DNA from: Bacteroidia bacterium
GTDB taxonomy: Bacteria > Bacteroidota > Bacteroidia > Chitinophagales > Saprospiraceae
Assembly: GCA_030430845.1 (NCBI GenBank)
Contig: JAUIKE010000093.1
Coordinates: 1 to 32,395, forward strand
Length of the DNA: 32,395 bases
Reading direction: 5' to 3'
Shown one piece after another: positions 23,167 to 30,768 of the stretch; the first letter of the stretch is position 1, and every line of letters starts with the position of its first letter. Made by a program: the position numbers and the translations under genes. The notes beneath the pieces were generated by a model. That model was given only the letters and a program-made list of their open reading frames with translations, had not been told where the DNA came from and searched no databases.

Positions 23167-23205
23167 TTTGAATGTTTGAAAACCTTTATTTTTCAAACAT
23201 TCAAA
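23167..23205. terminator. AT-rich hairpin between convergent genes
   Basis: 16-bp perfect arms (23167-23182, 23190-23205) with a 7-nt loop, ending 4 nt before the stop of the giant surface-protein gene. AT-rich throughout, unlike the GC-tipped hairpins elsewhere; plausible two-way terminator. Confidence 0.65.
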
Positions 23206-23209
23206 CTAT

Positions 23210-26200
23210 CTACTTCAGCAACACCAATTTACCGCTTCGGGTGGCCTGCTGGGTTTTGATCGTATAAAAATAGAGTCCCGAGCCACTCAGCTCGTTGTTC
23301 GATACAGGGATTCGCTGCCAACCTTTGTCAAAAACAAATTCTTTTTGAAATACTTTTTTGCCGCTGTAGTCTACTATTTCCAATTTAACCTGGTCCTCTT
23401 GCGGCAGATAAAAAGAAATATCCGTTTGTAACCTAAAAGGATTAGGAATAGCCCCCGTCAGCACGAAGCCTGAGCTCGGCTGATGGGCAGGCTGGATAAG
23501 CACCGGACTCGTGAGGCCCGATCGACCGTAGGCCTCCGCCTTTAACAACCTTGAATCGATTTGTAAAACAGGTACTCCTTCCTTCGAAGCACTCAGCTGT
23601 TGGAATTCCAGTGACAATAAAGTTTCCTCTAACGCCTTTTTACCGAAGGTGCTATTATTCCAACTTATAGTGATCAAGCCTTCTTCGATAAAGCGAAGCC
23701 CGATATTTTCTTCAGCTAACAAGGCTCCAGTCGTGTTAATGGTTTTGAATGCCAAACGCTGAGGGTCAAATGAAAGGGTAAACTGAAAACCTTCAAAATC
23801 CCCTAAGTCCTCTGATCCGATCTCAACACCAAGGACTCCATTGTTGTGCTGATGAACCTGGTATGTCAGGTTTACAGCTTCCGCATTATTCCGGTCATCC
23901 CTGCCGAAAAATTTTCTTGAGAGGCTATTGGAAAAGTTAATATCTCCCATCTTTACAGCAACAAAATCATAAGATTCATCCGAGAAAGGATTGAAATTAT
24001 TGATGTTGATAAACTCAGGGAAAGCTTCCAGCCACTTAGAAGGCTCCGCATCGAAAGTATGAGCAGCATCCACAAAGCGCCAACTCTTATTATCAGGAAA
24101 ATCAGTTGCCAGGTTCAGGATCATTTTTCTCAGCTGAATGAGGTCTAGTGACGAAACAGAACCAGAGTTATTGATGTCCGCAGCAATGGTTTGATAGGGC
24201 GAGTCAAAGTCCTGAATCCCCAGAATATACTTACTCATTAGGACCAGGTCAAAGGTTGTGACGCCGTCCATCGGGTCGAGATTGGTGGCTGCGCTGAGGG
24301 TATAATCATAACCAGTCTCAACATTGTTGATCAGGAAAGCCCCCTCCTCATTAGTAGCAGTGGTCCGAATAGCTCCTCCGCTCAACTGGACACTCACGCC
24401 TTCTAAGGGCACGCCTTGTTCTGTGTTGATTAGCCCGGCGATAGAATTGACGGTGATGTCCCCATCGCAAAGATTAAATTGGTTATCCTGAATATCGATG
24501 AAAGCGGTACAATAATCATAATTCGGCCCGCCAAGACTACTATCGGGCTGGATACTTAGAGGATTGTAGGCATTATCCCAGGCATAGATCCGTACTTCGA
24601 GTACGTCCGGATCATCGCAGGTCACGATCAGATTAGTGGAGTCGGGATGCGCGATCTCATCTGCCCGATGAATGGAATAGCGGATCTCCGGATGGCAATC
24701 ATCAAAAGCATTACGAGGTTTAAAGTCGCCGGCCCATACCACATTCATACCGGTATCTTCATCTCCGTCCCCGTCTACATCTCTGGCGGGATATACTGGC
24801 ATTAATTCGACCGCCAGTTGTCGTACACATACCGGAGCAGGAGGCTTACAATCGACCACACTGAACGGAAAACGTTGGGTCAGCTTATTCCCACAACCAT
24901 CAATGATCTCCACCCGGAAGGAATGATCCCCTACCGGATAGTCTCCGGACAGCCTGAACTTGGGCACCCGTCCCAGCACCTGGTCATCGTCCAATGGTTC
25001 GTCGTCCCCATCATCGTTTTCGTCATAATAGGCTCTGATTGTAATATTATTTCGGCTGCACAGATCATAAGTCGTGAAGAAAAAGTTGACCCGACCTATA
25101 CAATCGTCGGTATACGTACAGAAAGGTTCGTGATTATCCGGTATTATGATCGGCTGGATGGTGTCCAGTATCTCAATCACTTGAGTATATTCCCAATAGC
25201 CCCTCGAGCTCACTTCCCGGAGATAGCCATCCGTTTCGTCCTTGTTGTCATCTATGTAGGCTTTCCCATCGGGCCGAACCAGTACATACACGTCATCTTC
25301 TCCCATGAGGTCATCTCCGTCCTCATTCCTGCTGATGGTCAGAGGCACGGGATTACCTGTTATTTCGCACCAATTGATCACCTGGTGTACAATACGCCAT
25401 TCCCCACAGCCGTCTCCTCCGTCGGGAGCATAGATCAGCGTATCTTTGCGAATGGCCAATACATCGCACCCCAATACATCCAACTGCATGGTGTCTTCCA
25501 GCATTTCTGAGCACTTGTAGTTGTAAACATCCTTCGGGAATTTGATCTCGTAATTGTGTACTTTCTCGACAAGGATATGCTGGTAACAGGTATCTGAACG
25601 GTTACCCGAGGCATCAATAGCCATAAATTTTCGGGTCAGTTTGCCTTCATTACAGTCGTAGTCTTCCCAAACAGCCGGGAATTCGATCCACTCAGTCGGG
25701 CAATGCTCTTCCAATACTTTCGGTATGCCGAACAGAGCCTGTAGCTGCACACTGTCCGTAATATCCGACACCAAATATTCCGTACAATCAATCGTATCGG
25801 AAGGAGGAGCCATACAAACAGGTGGGATCTTATCTTCCACCAACACATCTTGCCAACAAAAATCAGTATTCCCGGCCTTGTCAATAACCAGTAATTCAAC
25901 GCGGACTTCTTTTAAAATGTCACAGCAGATAAAGGCCACCCTTTCGGTCCAGGGAGTGAAATACCGGCCACTGGCAGAATCCAATTCCAGAGTAGTTTCT
26001 ATCAGGGCCTCGTATTCTGCAATGCATTCTTCCGGAACGACTCTGCGTACTTTCAATTCTACCTCTTCCGAACAGGCATCCCAGCTACCCTCATCCACTT
26101 CAATGCCGGAAACCCAGCCAATACCATCGCCTCCTATAGAAATATTAAATTCATCATTGCAAATAGCTACCGGAGCTATCTGATCTTTGACTATCAGGAC

Positions 26201-28591
26201 TAACTCTTTACTAGTCGTATTCCGACAGGCATCCGACACCTCGTAGCGCAAAAGATATTCTCCCAATTCAATATTTTCAAAGTATATCTCTGATCCAAGG
26301 ATCTCTTTTAAAGCAACCGTATCTCCTTCGGGTGATAACAAAACCGCCTTTTTGCTCGTCTTATCCGAACAATTGTCTGTTATGTTTACCGGTGCGGGAA
26401 TGGGCAAGGTAGTTGTACAATCAAATGGCCCATTCGAAACAATGAACGTATCTTTGCCAACACCCTGAAATTGGTGCGCGGGAAGCTGAACGTCAAAAGA
26501 AGGACCTTCAAAATCGCCTATGATGAGCTCCTGTTCAAAAGTGACCACATCTTCCGTATTACACCAATTGATGATTTGCCACAAGCGGTGGATCCGAATC
26601 TCCCCTTCACATTGACCGGGCAGACTTTCATCATAATAGGCGACTTGCCAGTTACATTCCTGCAAGCGAAGATTTCTAATACCAAAGGGAGATAAAACAC
26701 CTGGATATCCGGTCATCGAAGGATGAGGATGTCCGTTTTTATCTTCAACGATCATTTCGTCACAGGGTAAATAGACCTTGTGTAAAGGGGCCAAAAAGAA
26801 CTCTTCTCCCTCCTGCGAAAAGTTTATTTCCTGTTCGCACTGGCTGCTGTTGCCCCAGGCATCTTTGGCTAAGATCTTCCTTTTTATAGTGACCGGATCG
26901 CATCTTTCTGTTGATAAAAGCTCATCCTGAATAGAAATCCTGGTGTCGCTGCAATCCTCTAAGGAGCGTATTCCGTCCAGCCATTCCAGGCTTTCTGAAT
27001 TGTTCAGAAATTGATCCACATCTCCACAGAATAAGGGGTAGCAAACGACACCTTCCACTCTTTCCAGTCCTAAAATATAAGACTCCCCTTCTGCATAAGT
27101 CCCCCATTGAAAATTACCCGATTGTCCGGGCTGTGTGGAACTTGTCATTAAGAAATATTGCTTACTAGGTTTCAGGTATGCATACAGGCGAGCCGTATTC
27201 GTTTTTTTATAATATCCTAAAGCGTCGCCGGGGAAATCCGCCGAAGCGATCAGATGATCACAAGGCGTTGCTTCATCAAAGTTTTTTTCGTACAAAGCTC
27301 CAAATCCTTGCCCCCAGACAGCGTCCAATTCGAAGGAATACCAGCCGGTTTGACTAACCTCAAAAGCTGTGGTATCGTAGTAATGCAGGCCTGGAAAAAC
27401 ATCCGCCGGCCATTCTTTGCACAAAGGTCTGTTAATTTGAAAGCTGTTTCCATTGGCATCTAAGTGCCCATTTATGAATTGAACCTTCTTTTTAAAATTT
27501 CCAGAGGTCAGGCTTGGTTCGCATTCCAGGAAAGGGGCACTCTTGTCTTCGGCTTTGATATAGCCCGCACAAGCTTCAAAGCCCAATTGAGAGGCCACAT
27601 TGGTAGGGCGATAAACCAGCTCGGAAAGTGATAAAGGAGCAGCATCCGCTGCGGTTGAACGGATAATCAAAACGGAAGGCTCTTCCAGCGTAACATTAAC
27701 GGCCGTTTCCTGATCGGCTGGAATCTCTTCCTCGACAAGCAAATTACCCGACCTGTCCATCCATTTCAGCAAATATTTATTTTGAGAAGCCCCTTTAAAG
27801 CTTAATTGACCGGCAAAAGGCAACCTCAGCATACTGAGTTCACTATTAATTACTATCCGCTCACCATCCTGGCTCAGAGGCTGGCCAATGCTGCTCCAGC
27901 GCTCGAGGGCCAGCCATCTCTTCGGGCCGCGAATGGAAAGATCCTCTTTCAGGTCAATTTTAAAAATATGCGTTCCTACCCCATCAACTATGTTTTTATT
28001 ACTTACATCCTCGTCAATTACCTCGATATGAAAGTCGTCATCTTGCAGGCATTTCAGGTCACCTTCCAGCAGATCATCCGCACCGATTATTTTTTGGCAA
28101 TTGAGACCCAATGAAACATGGATGGTGTCCTGGCAGGCTAAATGTTCTCCACTTGCCTGTCCGGTAATATTAATATTGATTTCTGTGAGGAGCTTTCCAC
28201 CCTGTTCGGCAGGTTCTTTTACTCGCAAAATATGATTGCCCACAGGAGCCTTCAGCAAAAACAAATCCGGCGATTGTATGGATCGGATCCAGCTCTCCGG
28301 AAGCGGTGAGGAATAAGTCAATTCTACTGCCGGGCTATTATCCAGGTAGGTTCGCAGGTCTAACAAGAGAATAGCTGCCTGATCGGTTTGACAGTCGTCC
28401 ACAACATGATGGATGGTTCCTTCAAAAGAGCTTGCAAGAAGATCGGCCTTCTTTTTGTATTTGCTTGAAATATTGATATCCATTCCTATTGCACGATCAT
28501 TCACCTCCCCTGGCTCAGGACCTGAAGAAGAGACAGGCGCCAATACGCTTGTCAATAGGAGCCATACCATACCTGAGTAAAACACCTGCAT
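23210..28591 (-). CDS. Giant T9SS-secreted surface protein with HYR-like repeats, CnaB-like, dockerin and cohesin domains
   Basis: A 1793-residue exported protein. The signal peptide lies in about residues 1-25 (MQVFYSGMVWLLLTSVLAPV). The long middle (about 330-1390) is built of Cys-containing HYR/Ig-like units with repeated linkers of the form DKxxPxxxC (DKSAPFLEC, DQIAPVAIC, DKIPPVCM). Next come a carboxypeptidase-regulatory/CnaB-like domain (about 1385-1433), a type I dockerin with two calcium repeats (around NLDPMDGVTTFDLVLMSKY and ADINNSGSVSSLDLIQLRKM, about 1433-1500), a cohesin-like domain (about 1565-1680; GFQFTLSFDPQRLAFK), and a type IX sorting domain (about 1705-1793; GAIPNPFRLQTDISFYL to the end). 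It is likely a surface adhesin or scaffold. Having dockerin and cohesin in one chain allows self-association. No enzymatic domain was recognised. Confidence 0.88.
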   Translation of the reverse strand: MQVFYSGMVWLLLTSVLAPVSSSGPEPGEVNDRAIGMDINISSKYKKKADLLASSFEGTIHHVVDDCQTDQAAILLLDLRTYLDNSPAVELTYSSPLPESWIRSIQSPDLFLLKAPVGNHILRVKEPAEQGGKLLTEININITGQASGEHLACQDTIHVSLGLNCQKIIGADDLLEGDLKCLQDDDFHIEVIDEDVSNKNIVDGVGTHIFKIDLKEDLSIRGPKRWLALERWSSIGQPLSQDGERIVINSELSMLRLPFAGQLSFKGASQNKYLLKWMDRSGNLLVEEEIPADQETAVNVTLEEPSVLIIRSTAADAAPLSLSELVYRPTNVASQLGFEACAGYIKAEDKSAPFLECEPSLTSGNFKKKVQFINGHLDANGNSFQINRPLCKEWPADVFPGLHYYDTTAFEVSQTGWYSFELDAVWGQGFGALYEKNFDEATPCDHLIASADFPGDALGYYKKTNTARLYAYLKPSKQYFLMTSSTQPGQSGNFQWGTYAEGESYILGLERVEGVVCYPLFCGDVDQFLNNSESLEWLDGIRSLEDCSDTRISIQDELLSTERCDPVTIKRKILAKDAWGNSSQCEQEINFSQEGEEFFLAPLHKVYLPCDEMIVEDKNGHPHPSMTGYPGVLSPFGIRNLRLQECNWQVAYYDESLPGQCEGEIRIHRLWQIINWCNTEDVVTFEQELIIGDFEGPSFDVQLPAHQFQGVGKDTFIVSNGPFDCTTTLPIPAPVNITDNCSDKTSKKAVLLSPEGDTVALKEILGSEIYFENIELGEYLLRYEVSDACRNTTSKELVLIVKDQIAPVAICNDEFNISIGGDGIGWVSGIEVDEGSWDACSEEVELKVRRVVPEECIAEYEALIETTLELDSASGRYFTPWTERVAFICCDILKEVRVELLVIDKAGNTDFCWQDVLVEDKIPPVCMAPPSDTIDCTEYLVSDITDSVQLQALFGIPKVLEEHCPTEWIEFPAVWEDYDCNEGKLTRKFMAIDASGNRSDTCYQHILVEKVHNYEIKFPKDVYNYKCSEMLEDTMQLDVLGCDVLAIRKDTLIYAPDGGDGCGEWRIVHQVINWCEITGNPVPLTISRNEDGDDLMGEDDVYVLVRPDGKAYIDDNKDETDGYLREVSSRGYWEYTQVIEILDTIQPIIIPDNHEPFCTYTDDCIGRVNFFFTTYDLCSRNNITIRAYYDENDDGDDEPLDDDQVLGRVPKFRLSGDYPVGDHSFRVEIIDGCGNKLTQRFPFSVVDCKPPAPVCVRQLAVELMPVYPARDVDGDGDEDTGMNVVWAGDFKPRNAFDDCHPEIRYSIHRADEIAHPDSTNLIVTCDDPDVLEVRIYAWDNAYNPLSIQPDSSLGGPNYDYCTAFIDIQDNQFNLCDGDITVNSIAGLINTEQGVPLEGVSVQLSGGAIRTTATNEEGAFLINNVETGYDYTLSAATNLDPMDGVTTFDLVLMSKYILGIQDFDSPYQTIAADINNSGSVSSLDLIQLRKMILNLATDFPDNKSWRFVDAAHTFDAEPSKWLEAFPEFININNFNPFSDESYDFVAVKMGDINFSNSLSRKFFGRDDRNNAEAVNLTYQVHQHNNGVLGVEIGSEDLGDFEGFQFTLSFDPQRLAFKTINTTGALLAEENIGLRFIEEGLITISWNNSTFGKKALEETLLSLEFQQLSASKEGVPVLQIDSRLLKAEAYGRSGLTSPVLIQPAHQPSSGFVLTGAIPNPFRLQTDISFYLPQEDQVKLEIVDYSGKKVFQKEFVFDKGWQRIPVSNNELSGSGLYFYTIKTQQATRSGKLVLLK

Positions 28592-29141
28592 AGTCGTCTT
28601 TATTATTTTATGAAATCATCTTCAATTAGCGTGCCAAACTGAAGCGATACCTTTTAAATCATTAGGCCGGCTTCATCATTTTTGATGAAAACACCTCGTC
28701 ATTTCTAATCTTGTTGGAATGTTCATAGTGTCATATGGAGAAGGGATGATCAGTATCGTAAAAGCGGTCAAGTTTAGAACTCACTCCTCCATTTCGCATA
28801 AGTCGAAATTATGCTATTGTGCAAATCAGGGTAGAGAAAAATATTAACAGGGCAAATTACCTGAAACCGTTTTTATTATTATATGCTTTTGCAAGATATG
28901 AAAAAACCCAGGTTTTTACCAGCTATTCCTTCACATTGATGAAATGATTCATTTCGCCCAAGAACACATTACACTTGTTTTTAATACGAATATTTGTTTT
29001 TTAAACTTTCTGTAAATGTAGTGTTAAAAAAATATTGCTTTGAGTTCATTTACGAGGACTGTTAAGAAATGTTACAATTCTTTTTTGGTCGAATCAAAGA
29101 CAATTCGAAAGCCTGAATAGGCTTAGCTTTTTCAAAAAAAA
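28592..29141. other. 550-bp divergent intergenic region
   Basis: Lies between the giant surface-protein gene (-) and the DUF2141 gene (+). AT-rich, with a small 7-bp hairpin TTCATCA-TTTT-TGATGAA at 28672-28689. I see no gene, no RNA gene and no clear promoter box here, although both promoters must lie within it. Confidence 0.5.
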
Positions 29142-29594
29142 ATGCGCCATATCTCAACATTAAGCCTGTTGCTTGGTTTGCTACTTGTAAGTGCATCCTT
29201 CAGATCAGAACCAAGCGGTGTTTTAACAATAGAAATCGACAACATCCAGAAGGCAGAGGGGACCATTTGGGTTGGGATCTACAATTCAGAAACGAATTTT
29301 CTTATAAAGGAAAAAGCCATACTGGAAGAGATAAAAATAAACCAGGCAGGAACACAAACTATTGATATTCCTGGACTGAAATACGGCCAATATGCAGTAG
29401 CCATTTTCCATGACGAGAATAATAACGGAGAGATGGATCGCAATCTTCTTGGCATACCTTCCGAGCCTTTTGCCTTTTCAAAAACTCCGAAATCAAAATG
29501 GAGGTTACCCCGTTTCGATGAAGTCAAATTTTCATTCAGCCATCCCAGGCAAAAGCTGTCTGCTCACTTAAAAAAGTGGTGGGAAAAGAATTAG
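29142..29594 (+). CDS. DUF2141 domain exported protein
   Basis: A 150-residue protein with a signal peptide (MRHISTLSLLLGLLLVSASF) and a DUF2141 domain (about 28-140). The family signature is visible: LTIEIDNIQKAEGTIWVGIY, GLKYGQYAVAIFHDENNNG, EMDRNLLGIPSEPFAFS. The DENNNGEMD stretch is an EF-hand-like calcium-binding loop conserved in the family. The fold is an extracytoplasmic beta sandwich of unknown function. The C-terminus is basic (HLKKWWEKN). The small EAD11-like gene follows 43 bp downstream on the same strand. Confidence 0.92.
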   Translation: MRHISTLSLLLGLLLVSASFRSEPSGVLTIEIDNIQKAEGTIWVGIYNSETNFLIKEKAILEEIKINQAGTQTIDIPGLKYGQYAVAIFHDENNNGEMDRNLLGIPSEPFAFSKTPKSKWRLPRFDEVKFSFSHPRQKLSAHLKKWWEKN

Positions 29595-29637
29595 TAGGCC
29601 TAAAGATTTGCCCGTTTTTTTTTTACAAAAAAAGTGT

Positions 29638-29892
29638 ATGTCTTATAAAAAGCAATTGGTCAAACATCTTATTCTTGGAAATACGGAAGCTGTGCTAAAG
29701 TCTCTTACTGTCCTGGCAGACCAGCTTGGCAATAATATACTCATGAATGATATTGTCAATCAATATATGCGTTTCCAGCAATTGCATCTGGAATATCAGG
29801 CCGAAAAAATTACAGATAAGGACTTCAGCTTTCGGCTAAAAAAGATCAACCAGACGCTCATACTTCTAATCGAACAGCTACCCGATCATTAA
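29638..29892 (+). CDS. Stand-alone EAD11-like effector-associated domain protein
   Basis: An 84-residue all-helical protein. I chose the Met at 29638 (MSYKKQLVKHLILGN) over the one at 29608, because the extra ten residues are translated from a poly-T tract and EAD-type domains begin here. The pattern of a short helix with GNTEAVLKSLTVLADQLG, then MNDIVNQYMRFQQLHLEYQ, then a final NQTLILLIEQL, closely resembles Effector-associated domain 11. In Bacteroidota that domain is an adaptor at the end of STAND, caspase or other conflict-system proteins. Here there is no fused effector or NTPase, and none is in the window. Its TAA stop shares TTAA (29889-29892) with the stop of the convergent Omp28 gene. 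The assignment is from pattern memory and needs profile confirmation. Confidence 0.68.
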   Translation: MSYKKQLVKHLILGNTEAVLKSLTVLADQLGNNILMNDIVNQYMRFQQLHLEYQAEKITDKDFSFRLKKINQTLILLIEQLPDH

Positions 29893-30749
29893 GGAATCAG
29901 CTTAGCCTTCTGAGCCTGCAGCACTTCTTTTTCATCACTTCCCTTATGCACAAAAACGATCACCGTACAATCTTCGGGCTTCCATTCTTCCTCGATTTTT
30001 CCCGAAAAGGATTTGCAAAAACTGGTGCCGGCCGTGCTGGGCTCCGACAGGACGTTGCCGGTAGGTGCACTTAGTGCGGTACGCAGTACATGGTTGTGCT
30101 CATAATCGGATTGTAGTCCGGAGGGGGTTTCCTGATAGTCATTTAATTTATCTTCCGTAATCATCACACTGATGCGCGTTTCGCCTTCTACATCCTCCTC
30201 AAAAAACAGGCTTACCTGGACTTCCAGGTCCCGGGTTAATGGATCGTAGGTGTTTTCTAAATAAATTTTCACGGCTGGGCTTTCAGCCACCTGAGTCGCG
30301 ATGGCCCCAGCCCAGGAACTCTGGCCCAAATGTTGCCGGTTGGATCCACCGAAAAGTTTTCGGTCGATGATTGCTGCAGGATAGCCGAGCGGTGAGCCGT
30401 GAAAGTTCAGGAGTCCATTACCTGCTGGCGTCCGGAAATCATACACACTCTCGGGATATGGGTCGGAGAAAAAGCCGGCATGAAAAGACAAGACTACCAG
30501 CTGCTCGCCATATTGATCGATCAAAGCCTCGACTGCTTCACTGCCATCCGGACAGTTGACACATCGTACTCCGGTAAATTCCTCTATTAGCACCTGTTTT
30601 TGCTGATCAGCTACCAGAGCAGAATTGGCAGCCGGGCAATCACCCAATTGCTGTACAGGAGTGACAATCACGGGTACCTCTTCGCAGGAGTTAAAAGCTA
30701 TTATTAAAAAGAGGCCCAAAACAGCCTGCAACACAATATTATTTTTCAT
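29889..30749 (-). CDS. Omp28-family lipoprotein with thioredoxin-like fold
   Basis: A 286-residue lipoprotein of the Omp28 family, with lipobox cysteine C22 after MKNNIVLQAVLGLFLIIAFN. The thioredoxin-like region starts LIEEFTGVRCVNCPDGSEAVEAL with a CxxC pair C63/C66, and continues VVLSFHAGFFSDPYPE. The C-terminal half is beta-rich (VKIYLENTYDPLTRDLEVQVSLFFEED, ISVMITEDKLNDYQ). Likely surface or periplasmic; a redox role is possible because the CxxC is kept. It is the second gene of an operon-like pair with the DUF6029 gene upstream (19 bp gap), a pairing that recurs in Bacteroidota. It converges with the EAD11-like gene and the stop codons overlap. Confidence 0.87.
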   Translation of the reverse strand: MKNNIVLQAVLGLFLIIAFNSCEEVPVIVTPVQQLGDCPAANSALVADQQKQVLIEEFTGVRCVNCPDGSEAVEALIDQYGEQLVVLSFHAGFFSDPYPESVYDFRTPAGNGLLNFHGSPLGYPAAIIDRKLFGGSNRQHLGQSSWAGAIATQVAESPAVKIYLENTYDPLTRDLEVQVSLFFEEDVEGETRISVMITEDKLNDYQETPSGLQSDYEHNHVLRTALSAPTGNVLSEPSTAGTSFCKSFSGKIEEEWKPEDCTVIVFVHKGSDEKEVLQAQKAKLIP

Positions 30750-30768
30750 TACAATATTAATTTTGCCA

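Noticed and set aside
24818..25510. 230-codon plus-strand open frame
   Set aside because: Antisense to the giant surface protein, which is open and domain-rich through this region; a shadow frame.
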